Assembly: GCA_947625355.1 (NCBI GenBank)
Contig: CANQOA010000005.1
Span: 18,713 to 82,712, forward strand
DNA: 64,000 nt
Source of the DNA: an uncultured Oscillospiraceae bacterium
Lineage (GTDB): Bacteria > Bacillota > Clostridia > Oscillospirales > Oscillospiraceae
Direction of reading: 5' to 3'
The notes under the pieces were generated by a model. It had not been told where the DNA came from. It ran no database searches and saw only the letters and a list, made by a program, of their open reading frames with translations. The position numbers and the translations under genes are program-made. Each line of letters begins with the position of its first letter. The first letter of the stretch is position 1. Below are positions 35,437 to 41,523 of this stretch, one piece after another.

Positions 35437-35907
35437 TCAGCGCCGCGCGGCAAAATAGACGCCGGTGGCGGTACAGGTGGGCTTGTCCTCACATCCCTCC
35501 ACCCAGGCGGAGCCGGTGGTGTGGCACAGAGAGGACCCCAGCTTCGTCAGATCCGCCCGCAGGTAGATGGCGGCGTTCACCGGCGTGGGCAGCAGGTAGT
35601 TGACCGTCATGCTGACGGTGGGCGTCATGCCCCCGCCGGCATAGTACCGGCAGAGGGTGCCCATGGTCATGTCCAGCATGGCGGCCGCCACGCCCCCGTG
35701 GAGCGCGCCGTTGGGGTTCTCCATCCAGGGCTTGGTCTCGATCCGCAGCACCAGAGAGCGACTCTCATAATCGCAGCGGACCAGACTGGCCCCCAGCATG
35801 CCGTTGAAGGTGATGTCCGGCTGGGATTTCAGCCGCTCGAAATAGCCCCGTAGTGCCCGCTCCATCCCCTCCTGGGAGGTGAGGTCGGCTTTGTCCAGCC
35901 GGATCAT
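35437..35907 (-). CDS. PaaI-like hotdog-fold thioesterase
   Basis: A 156-residue hotdog protein: NPNGALHGGVAAAMLDMTMG contains the HGG motif with the catalytic Asp a few residues later, followed by TVSMTVNYLLPTP. Members hydrolyse acyl-CoA thioesters in the cytoplasm. Its start overlaps the GH25 gene stop by 4 bases, so it is translationally coupled to it; a functional link is not obvious. Confidence 0.88.
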   Translation of the reverse strand: MIRLDKADLTSQEGMERALRGYFERLKSQPDITFNGMLGASLVRCDYESRSLVLRIETKPWMENPNGALHGGVAAAMLDMTMGTLCRYYAGGGMTPTVSMTVNYLLPTPVNAAIYLRADLTKLGSSLCHTTGSAWVEGCEDKPTCTATGVYFAARR

Positions 35908-36869
35908 CCCGCGGCCCCCTCTCCGGCGGCGGCGTCCTCGGTCCCGGGCTCCGGAGTGGGAGAGGGCTTGGGGGTGGGATGGCGGAACACGGGCTCCTCG
36001 CCGCCCTTTATGTACATGGCGTCCAGGTCCACGTCCACCTCGATGCCCGGCACGGAGGCTGTGAAGGAATACTGCCAGAAATCGTGGTCAAAGTAGAAAA
36101 TAGGCTTGGTCCCCGGGTCGCCCATCCAGAAGGTATAGTGCCGCAGCTGGTCAAGGTCATAGCGGTAATAGGCCAGATTCAAATAAGAGTAGATGCCCGC
36201 CTCATAGCCGGCCGCGTCCACCAGCCGGCAGAACTCCAGCGCGCAGGCGGTCAGCGTGTCGTCGTCCAGCTCATCCGTGCGCGCCGGGGCCACGTCGATG
36301 GTCTCCCAGTCGTAGAACACCGGCAGCGTCACATCATAATCCTCGATCAGGTGCAGCGCGAACACCGCCTCCTCGGCCGCCTCCACGATGTTGGTGGCCT
36401 GGGAGAAGAAATACACGCCCACCTGCAGCCCCGCGTCCAGGGCGCCCTGGATGTTCTCCCGGAAGCGGGAGTCCTCGTTCAGATTGCCCTCTCCATAGCT
36501 GCGCCAGCCGCAGCGGATGATGGCGAACTGGATGCCGTAGTCCGCCACCTGCTGCCAGTCGATCTGCTTCTGGTGATCGGACACGTCGATGCCCCGGCGC
36601 ATGGTCAGGTCGCTGCCGGCATAATACGGCACCTGGTTGACGACGTTGAAATCCGTGGCCTCCCGGCCGAAGGGCCGGACCGTGGGATGCTCCGGAACCC
36701 ACATGGTCCCGCCGCCGCCCTTCAGCACCTCCACCTCGCCCTCATGAGGGTCCACGGTGGGGGCGGGCACCGGCGTGGGCGTGGGTTCCGGCTCGCGGAT
36801 GATACAGCTGGCCAGCAGCGCCGCGATCAGAAGCGCGGCGGCAAGCAAAAGAGAAATGTGTTTTTTCAT
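35904..36869 (-). CDS. GH25 lysozyme-like lipoprotein
   Basis: Signal peptide with lipobox LLASC (cysteine 22), then a proline/threonine linker. The GH25 domain starts RRGIDVSDHQKQIDW (the conserved catalytic-side Asp) and contains VFYDWETID with the catalytic Glu, plus FWQYSF near the end. GH25 enzymes cleave peptidoglycan beta-1,4 bonds. As a lipoprotein it would act at the outer membrane face on the cell's own wall. A promoter at 36879-36907 serves it. Confidence 0.9.
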   Translation of the reverse strand: MKKHISLLLAAALLIAALLASCIIREPEPTPTPVPAPTVDPHEGEVEVLKGGGGTMWVPEHPTVRPFGREATDFNVVNQVPYYAGSDLTMRRGIDVSDHQKQIDWQQVADYGIQFAIIRCGWRSYGEGNLNEDSRFRENIQGALDAGLQVGVYFFSQATNIVEAAEEAVFALHLIEDYDVTLPVFYDWETIDVAPARTDELDDDTLTACALEFCRLVDAAGYEAGIYSYLNLAYYRYDLDQLRHYTFWMGDPGTKPIFYFDHDFWQYSFTASVPGIEVDVDLDAMYIKGGEEPVFRHPTPKPSPTPEPGTEDAAAGEGAAG

Positions 36870-36878
36870 AGCACCCTT

Positions 36879-36907
36879 ACCATATCACATCTCGGACGGT
36901 TTTGCAA
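36879..36907 (-). promoter_or_regulatory. Promoter of the GH25 lipoprotein gene
   Basis: TTGCAA and TATGGT are separated by 17 bases on the minus strand, 10 bases before the start codon region. Confidence 0.6.
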
Positions 36908-36922
36908 ATCGGCGGCCGGGCG

Positions 36923-36951
36923 TTTACAAAAGGAAACATTTATAGTATAAT
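36923..36951 (+). promoter_or_regulatory. Promoter of prfB
   Basis: TTTACA and TATAAT are separated by 17 bases, 36 bases upstream of the prfB ATG. Confidence 0.8.
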
Positions 36952-36986
36952 CCAAAGGTCAATCATGGAGAGGAATGGTCTGATCA

Positions 36987-38096
36987 ATGGCAATGCTGGA
37001 ATTTGAAGAGTACAAGACCAAGCTGAACAACTGCCGGCCCGAGCTGGACCACCTGGCCGAGGCCATGCATCTGACCGACGCCCGGATGGAGATCGAGAAG
37101 CTCCACGCCGAGGCGGAGGAACCGGATTACTGGTCCGACCTGGAGCGGAGCCAGAAGGCCCAGCAGCGGCTGAAAACGCTCCAGAGCAAGTGCGACCGGT
37201 ACCAGAAGCTGTCCGCCGCCTGGGACGATATGATGACCATGTGCGAGATGGCGCTGGAGGAAAACGACGAGAGCCTGCTGCCGGAGCTGTCGGAGAGCTT
37301 CGGAAAGTTCGCCGCCGACCTGGAGCAGACCCGGCTGTCCACCCTGCTCACCGGGGAGTATGACGCCAACAACGCCATCGTCACCCTCCACGCCGGCGCC
37401 GGCGGCACCGAGGCCCAGGATTGGGCCCAGATGCTCTACCGGATGTATTCTATGTGGTGCGACCGCCATGGGTTCAAGTGCACCCTCATGGACTGGCAGG
37501 ATGCGGACCCGGCCGGCATCAAGTCCGCCACCATGAAGATCGAGGGCGAAAACGCCTACGGCTACCTCAAGAGCGAGCACGGCGTGCACCGCCTGGTGCG
37601 CATCAGCCCCTTCGACGCCTCCGGCCGCCGCCAGACCAGCTTCGCCGCCGTGGAGGTCATGCCCGAGATCGGCGACGCCGGCGAGATCGAGCTGCGGGAC
37701 GAGGATATCAAGATGGATGTGTACCGTTCCTCCGGCGCCGGCGGCCAGAAGGTCAACAAGACCAGCTCCGCCGTCCGCCTCACCCATATCCCCACCGGCA
37801 TCGTCGTCAGCAGCCAGGTGGAGCGCAGCCACTTCCAGAACCTGGAAAACTGTAAGGAGATGCTGCGGGCCAAGCTGGCGGAGATCAAGGAGCGGGAGCA
37901 TCTGGAGAAGATCGAGGACATCAAGGGCGTGCAGATGAAGATCGAGTGGGGCAGCCAGATCCGGTCTTATGTGTTCATGCCCTACACCCTGGCGAAGGAC
38001 ACCCGCACGGGCTATGAGAACAGCAACATCCAGGCGGTGATGGACGGTGACATCGACGGGTTCATCAACGCTTTCCTGGCCATGAAGGCGGGCTGA
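36987..38096 (+). CDS. prfB: Peptide chain release factor 2
   Basis: This 369-residue release factor has the RF2-specific SPF recognition motif (RISPFDASGRRQ) and the catalytic GAGGQKVNKTSSAVRLTH near residue 252. It releases peptides at UGA and UAA codons. Unusually for prfB it is one continuous frame: the place where many bacteria have CUU UGA C reads CAU CUG ACC, so no programmed +1 frameshift is needed and the usual autoregulation is absent. tRNA-Leu follows after 47 bases. Confidence 0.96.
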   Translation: MAMLEFEEYKTKLNNCRPELDHLAEAMHLTDARMEIEKLHAEAEEPDYWSDLERSQKAQQRLKTLQSKCDRYQKLSAAWDDMMTMCEMALEENDESLLPELSESFGKFAADLEQTRLSTLLTGEYDANNAIVTLHAGAGGTEAQDWAQMLYRMYSMWCDRHGFKCTLMDWQDADPAGIKSATMKIEGENAYGYLKSEHGVHRLVRISPFDASGRRQTSFAAVEVMPEIGDAGEIELRDEDIKMDVYRSSGAGGQKVNKTSSAVRLTHIPTGIVVSSQVERSHFQNLENCKEMLRAKLAEIKEREHLEKIEDIKGVQMKIEWGSQIRSYVFMPYTLAKDTRTGYENSNIQAVMDGDIDGFINAFLAMKAG

Positions 38097-38103
38097 AAAT
38101 GAC

Positions 38104-38132
38104 TTGATTTTTGGCCCTGCCGTATGTATAAT
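38104..38132 (+). promoter_or_regulatory. Promoter of tRNA-Leu
   Basis: TTGATT and TATAAT are separated by 17 bases, with the -10 box 11 bases before the tRNA 5' end. Confidence 0.85.
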
Positions 38133-38143
38133 GGGTGGGCCGT

Positions 38144-38230
38144 GCCGGTGTGATGGAATTGGCAGACGTACCGGACTCAAAATCCGGCGGTGGCGACACC
38201 GTGCGGGTTCGACCCCCGCCACCGGCACCA
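38144..38230 (+). tRNA. tRNA-Leu (anticodon CAA)
   Basis: An 87-base class II tRNA. Acceptor arms GCCGGTG and CACCGGC pair. The anticodon stem CCGGA/TCCGG carries loop CTCAAAA with anticodon CAA at 38178-38180. There is a long variable arm, a T arm with GGTTCGAC and an encoded CCA. It reads UUG. The GC-rich core ends here and the lower-GC island begins. Confidence 0.97.
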
Positions 38231-38234
38231 AATA

Positions 38235-38270
38235 GAAACGGTGATTGTGATACAATCGCCGTTTCTTTTC
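38235..38270 (+). terminator. Terminator after tRNA-Leu
   Basis: A 14-bp stem (GAAACGGTGATTGT with ACAATCGCCGTTTC, one G-T pair) is followed by TTTTC. Confidence 0.85.
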
Positions 38271-38279
38271 ATTTATCTG

Positions 38280-38324
38280 AAAAAGCCTGAAAAGCCCGGT
38301 ATTTCTGGGCTTTTCAGGCTTTTT
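38280..38324 (+). terminator. Second strong terminator
   Basis: An 18-bp perfect stem (AAAAAGCCTGAAAAGCCC with its complement) with a 9-base loop and T tract. Together with the previous hairpin it insulates the island from the tRNA transcript. Confidence 0.88.
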
Positions 38325-38410
38325 GCTTATGACCAGCCGGGGGATAACGCCAGCCGGTTAATCTGGTTTGTGGTGTTTTGCCCCTTGGTGGGATTGATGC
38401 GGAGGGTCGC

Positions 38411-38528
38411 TATCGTGTAATCATGGTGGTTATCGTGTAACCATGGCCCCCTACCGTGTAAGTATGGGTTGTATCGTGTAGTTATGGCTGCCTATCGTGT
38501 AATCATGGGAGCTATCGTGTAATCATGA
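38411..38528. repeat. Six direct repeats of TATCGTGTAATCATGG at 20-21 bp spacing
   Basis: Copies start at 38411, 38431, 38452, 38472, 38493 and 38513 and differ by only one to three bases (e.g. TATCGTGTAACCATGG, TACCGTGTAAGTATGG). The spacing alternates 20, 21, 20, 21, 20, two turns of B-DNA, so a protein could bind all copies on one face. This is unlike CRISPR because spacers are only 4-5 bases. It could be a solo end of an IS21-type element, whose termini carry repeated transposase sites, or an operator array. Confidence 0.8.
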
Positions 38529-38556
38529 TGTTATGCACTAAAATGTATCCCAGAAA

Positions 38557-38690
38557 CTGGACACTTGTTATCGTTCAGAACCCAATCTCTGGACAGTGTA
38601 ATTGTTCGGGACCCAAAGTCTGGACATGACAATTGTTCCGGGTGAAATGATATGCACCCTGGAAGTTGGACACTTGTTATCGTTGCGGTT
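38557..38690. repeat. Four degenerate direct repeats beginning CTGGACA
   Basis: Units start at 38557, 38589, 38620 and 38666 with a shared pattern TGGACA followed by (A/T)TTGTT or TTATCGTT and a GGACCC-like tail. The first three are 31-32 bases apart, three helical turns. They directly follow the first array. A second transposon end or a composite regulatory region are both possible. Confidence 0.65.
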
Positions 38691-38712
38691 ACATATTCTA
38701 ATAACTAGGGAA

Positions 38713-38753
38713 GACCGCCAGGATGGAGTAATCTTACTCCCCTGGCGGCCTTT
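38713..38753 (+). terminator. Hairpin upstream of the recombinase gene
   Basis: GACCGCCAGG pairs with CCTGGCGGCC around an inner GGAGTA/TACTCC stem, followed by TTT. It is probably a terminator that separates the repeat arrays from the recombinase. Confidence 0.6.
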
Positions 38754-38799
38754 GCTATACTACCCAAAACCATGGGCTGGACTTTGTGTAGTAATCGTA

Positions 38800-38828
38800 T
38801 TGATAACAGTGCGTAATTTATTTACTAT
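38800..38828 (+). promoter_or_regulatory. Possible promoter of the recombinase gene
   Basis: TTGATA and TACTAT are 17 bases apart, leaving a leader of about 150 bases. Confidence 0.4.
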
Positions 38829-38983
38829 GCTTCTATTACCTGAGCGGCTACCGCTCGGAACAGGATGGGGGCGTTATGGACATGGCATAGGCGTTTGGCC
38901 TTATTTGGTATTTGGAGCAAGAGTGGGAATGTGCTCTCGGGCTGGGTAAAATATCATCATTACACTGAACGGGGGTATTATTC

Positions 38984-39823
38984 ATGCGAATCATCAAGGA
39001 AAAACAACTGACAGACTTCTGCCTGTATATGAAAGAGGCGGAACACGCAAGTGCGACGGTTTCAAAGTATAAGCGGACCATTGAGGATCTCATGCTCTGG
39101 ATGGGCGGACGGGAAGTAACCAAGGAACTGGTGGTAGCATGGAAGGAGCATATCCTTGAACGGAACTATGCTCCGGCTACGGTAAACGGGATGCTGACTG
39201 CAGTGAATGTTTTCTTCAAGCACTATGGCTGGCATGACTGCATCGTAAAGATGCTGCGGCTCCAGCGCAGAGCGTTCAGGGACCCTGGCCGGGATCTGAC
39301 CAAGGAAGAATACGACCAGTTGGTAGACACGGCATATTCCCTTGGAAAGACCCGGCTGGCGCTCATCATGGAGACGATATGCGCCACAGGCATCCGAGTG
39401 TCAGAGCTACGGTTTGTCACCGTGGAAGCGGTCCAGCGCGAGAAAGCGGAGATCCGCTTGAAGGGAAAGATCCGCACCATTATGCTACCGGGGAAGCTCT
39501 GCCGAAAGCTGCTGAAGTATGCCAGAAAAAAGAAAATCGCCTCTGGTGAGATATTCCTCACCAGAAGCGGTAAGAGCTTAGGTCGTCATCAGATATGGTC
39601 GGAGATGAAATCCGTATGCGCTGCGGCGGGGGTGAACCCCAGCAAGGTATTCCCTCACAACCTCCGGCATCTGTTCGCCACCGTGTTCTATCGATCCTGC
39701 CATGACATCGTAAAGCTGGCGGACGTGCTGGGGCACTCGTCCATCGAGACAACGCGGATCTACCTCATCACCACTGGCGAAGAACATGCCCGCATGTTGA
39801 ACCAATTAGGATTGGTCAGCTAG
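38984..39823 (+). CDS. Tyrosine recombinase, probable invertase of the adjacent switch
   Basis: A compact 279-residue tyrosine recombinase. The N-terminal SAM-like core-binding domain spans about 1-90; the catalytic domain shows R138 (TGIRVSEL), H225 and R228 (HNLRH), H251 (LGHSS) and the nucleophile Y260 (TRIYLI). Stand-alone enzymes of this size in Firmicutes and Bacteroidetes often invert promoters of surface genes. The stop codon is only 5 bases from the first copy of a repeat that recurs inverted at 40166-40190, so the enzyme probably acts on these sites. A GGGGG ribosome site precedes the ATG. Integration next to tRNA-Leu is an alternative role. Confidence 0.88.
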   Translation: MRIIKEKQLTDFCLYMKEAEHASATVSKYKRTIEDLMLWMGGREVTKELVVAWKEHILERNYAPATVNGMLTAVNVFFKHYGWHDCIVKMLRLQRRAFRDPGRDLTKEEYDQLVDTAYSLGKTRLALIMETICATGIRVSELRFVTVEAVQREKAEIRLKGKIRTIMLPGKLCRKLLKYARKKKIASGEIFLTRSGKSLGRHQIWSEMKSVCAAAGVNPSKVFPHNLRHLFATVFYRSCHDIVKLADVLGHSSIETTRIYLITTGEEHARMLNQLGLVS

Positions 39824-39828
39824 TGAAA

Positions 39829-39853
39829 GACACGGAATAAAGATTGCGTAGCG
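39829..39853 (+). repeat. Recombination-site-like repeat, copy 1 (direct)
   Basis: GACACGGAATAAAGA followed by TTGCGTAG, starting 5 bases after the recombinase stop. It has the same orientation as copy 2 and is inverted relative to copy 3; the second half is more diverged. Confidence 0.8.
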
Positions 39854-39903
39854 TCTCATTTTGAAATGCACATAATTATAACACGTTCCGAGACTTTTAG
39901 CAA

Positions 39904-39928
39904 GACACGGAATAAAGAGTACGTAGGC
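39904..39928 (+). repeat. Recombination-site-like repeat, copy 2, left end of the invertible segment
   Basis: GACACGGAATAAAGAGT followed by ACGT. It matches the complement of copy 3 over 17 continuous bases plus further CGT matches. Confidence 0.85.
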
Positions 39929-39949
39929 ACAAATCCCACAAGTTACCCT

Positions 39950-39978
39950 ATTCTAGCACTTTCCCACACATCTGGCAA
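39950..39978 (-). promoter_or_regulatory. Sigma-A promoter inside the invertible segment
   Basis: On the minus strand TTGCCA and TAGAAT are separated by exactly 17 bases, with a TGC extended -10. Transcripts would leave through repeat copy 2 and run antisense to the 3' end of the recombinase gene. Confidence 0.8.
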
Positions 39979-40044
39979 GAGGGAAAAGCCCCCTGTTTCC
40001 AAATTATTTGACCTGTTTGTGCCTCAAAGGGCAATACAATAAGA

Positions 40045-40069
40045 CCGTTGAAAAAGTGGTCTTCAACGG
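40045..40069. other. Small hairpin within the switch segment
   Basis: CCGTTGAA pairs with TTCAACGG around a 9-base loop. Confidence 0.5.
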
Positions 40070-40096
40070 CCTGGATAACTGCGTCCTGATTTCCTA

Positions 40097-40132
40097 ACAG
40101 CCGCCCTGCATGTCCGCATGTAGGGCGGCTGT
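40097..40132. terminator. Strong hairpin within the switch segment
   Basis: ACAGCCGCCCT pairs with AGGGCGGCTGT, extended by GCATG/CATGT, with a TCCG loop. There is no T run on either side, so it may act as an attenuator or insulator rather than a classical terminator. Confidence 0.6.
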
Positions 40133-40165
40133 CTCTGTCATGCGCTTAAGATCGCCGCGCAGAGA

Positions 40166-40190
40166 ACGCACGCACTCTTTATTCCGTGTC
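40166..40190 (-). repeat. Recombination-site-like repeat, copy 3 (inverted), right end of the switch
   Basis: ACTCTTTATTCCGTGTC is the exact complement of the first 17 bases of copy 2, preceded by the imperfect ACGCACGC part. Confidence 0.85.
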
Positions 40191-40309
40191 ACTAAAGCGA
40201 TACCTAGAGCTTTCTCTTTTTTGCTATGTAATTGTTGAAGTTGAGCTTACGCATGGTTCGGCTTGAGCGATCACATAAGAAATACATGTATTTCAAGGAG
40301 GTAATCAAA

Positions 40310-41404
40310 ATGCGTATCATGAGGAAGGGGATCTGCGTTCTTGCGGTCCTGCTGGCATTCACGGTACTTGCGACTAGTGCTTTTGCCGCAATGCCCACGT
40401 TTGACAGCGTTCCCGACGGGGTCCTCACAGCCGAGGACCTTGCCCAGATCTGCAACGAGATTCTGGGTGCTGAGGAGGAGGCTCTGCCCAATGCCGGTCA
40501 GCAGCTCTCCGGGGCAGATGGACTGACCTACATCGCCGAGGCGTTCCATGTGGAACCTGCGGAGGAGACGGACTCCGCCGAGCCCATCGACTATGCCGAT
40601 GTGATGAAACAGGTCGGATATATCGACGATAGCTTCGACACCAGCGCTGCTTTTACGAAGGACGACGCCCTGAACATTATCGGCACGATGATCGAGGACG
40701 TCACCGATGAGAGCGCCAGCGGCGTGGAGACCGACAAGAGCTATGTCATCCGCAGCAAGGATGTTGAGCTGGCTGACGCGAAGATCGGCGGCGATCTGAT
40801 CATCGGCCAGGGTGTTGGCGATGGCGAGGTCACGCTGGACAATGTTTCCGTTGAGGGGAATCTGGTCGTTCTTGGCGGCGGCTCCAACTCTGTGGTCGTG
40901 CGCGGCAACTCCACTGTGGGCAAGGTGATCGTCAGCAAGACGGAGGGCGATCCTGTCCGCGTGAAGGTCGAGGATGGCGCTGTTGTTGGGACGGTCGCCG
41001 TTGATGACAATAGCAAGTTTATCATGAACGGAACAGTAGAGAAGCTGGTTGTCGGAGAGAAAGCGTCCGTTGAGCTGCAGTTCGCCAGCGTTGGGGATGT
41101 TACGATCAACGGGGCGGACGCTGCCCTGACGGTGGACGGCGGCTCGACTGTTACCGCTGTTACGATTGATGCGAGTGGCGTGCAGCTCACCGGCACGGGC
41201 ACAGTCGGCAAGGCTGATGTGACCGATAACGCAAAGAGCGGTGTCGTTATCGATACCAGCGGCACGCAGGTAACGGTTGCTCCTGGGGCTGGCGACGTGA
41301 CCAATTCGGGCGGCACCGTAGTGGTTCCGAGCGGCGGCAACGGCACGACGCAGGGCACGCCGACGGGGACCGGAGACGGAACTATTTCCAGCGGCAGCAA
41401 TTAA
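40310..41404 (+). CDS. Secreted repeat-rich surface protein, probable beta-solenoid
   Basis: The ATG at 40310 is chosen because AAGGAGG lies 9 bases upstream and it starts a signal peptide (MRIMRKGICVLAVLLAFTVLATSAFA). The mature 338 residues have an acidic N-terminal part (about 30-150), perhaps a degenerate S-layer-homology region. A Val/Gly/Asp-rich section follows (150-320) with short beta repeats such as GGDLIIGQGVGDG, SVEGNLVVLGGGSN and NSTVGKVIVS, suggesting a right-handed beta-helix. The Gly/Thr/Ser-rich C-terminus has no LPXTG or membrane anchor. It is the first gene after the switch, so its display is likely phase-variable. Confidence 0.8.
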   Translation: MRIMRKGICVLAVLLAFTVLATSAFAAMPTFDSVPDGVLTAEDLAQICNEILGAEEEALPNAGQQLSGADGLTYIAEAFHVEPAEETDSAEPIDYADVMKQVGYIDDSFDTSAAFTKDDALNIIGTMIEDVTDESASGVETDKSYVIRSKDVELADAKIGGDLIIGQGVGDGEVTLDNVSVEGNLVVLGGGSNSVVVRGNSTVGKVIVSKTEGDPVRVKVEDGAVVGTVAVDDNSKFIMNGTVEKLVVGEKASVELQFASVGDVTINGADAALTVDGGSTVTAVTIDASGVQLTGTGTVGKADVTDNAKSGVVIDTSGTQVTVAPGAGDVTNSGGTVVVPSGGNGTTQGTPTGTGDGTISSGSN

Positions 41405-41452
41405 AAAACTGATTGCGCGTAACCACAATCAATATGTGACCTTTGATATGAA

Positions 41453-41487
41453 AGAGCGTCATTTCAGGGGATCTGAAATGGCGCTCT
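41453..41487 (+). terminator. Stem-loop after the surface protein gene
   Basis: A 15-bp stem (AGAGCGTCATTTCAG with its complement, one G-T pair) and 5-base loop lack a strong T run. It may attenuate, giving more surface protein than downstream enzymes. Confidence 0.6.
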
Positions 41488-41523
41488 GTTCATGAATCTT
41501 ATGTTTGATATGAGTCGGATGAA

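Larger units (their letters stand above)
39904..40190. promoter_or_regulatory. Putative invertible promoter segment (phase switch), this copy apparently OFF
   Basis: A 287-bp segment is bounded by inverted repeats next to a tyrosine recombinase and upstream of a 20-kb surface-glycan operon. It contains an outward promoter near the left end (39950-39978, minus strand) and a 16-bp hairpin near the right end (40097-40132). In the given orientation the promoter faces the recombinase and the hairpin lies before the operon. Inversion would aim the promoter at the 40310 gene and place the hairpin behind it. No good promoter is visible in the fixed 40191-40309 stretch. A weak rightward TTGACC (40008) has no well-spaced -10 box. 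Confidence 0.78.

Noticed and set aside
38411..38690. CRISPR array
   Set aside because: Repeats are 16 bp with 4-5 bp gaps, or degenerate 25-mers; there are no unique spacers of normal length and no cas genes.
38602..38949. Plus-strand frame of 115 codons before the recombinase, ending in WPYLVFGARVGMCSRAG
   Set aside because: It crosses the repeat array and a strong hairpin and has no ribosome site. A short 40-residue version from 38827 is conceivable, but its start overlaps the -10 box.
39904..40190. Simple terminator and promoter region without inversion
   Set aside because: The inverted 17-bp repeats, adjacent recombinase and outward-facing promoter are better explained by a switch, although inversion itself was not observed here.
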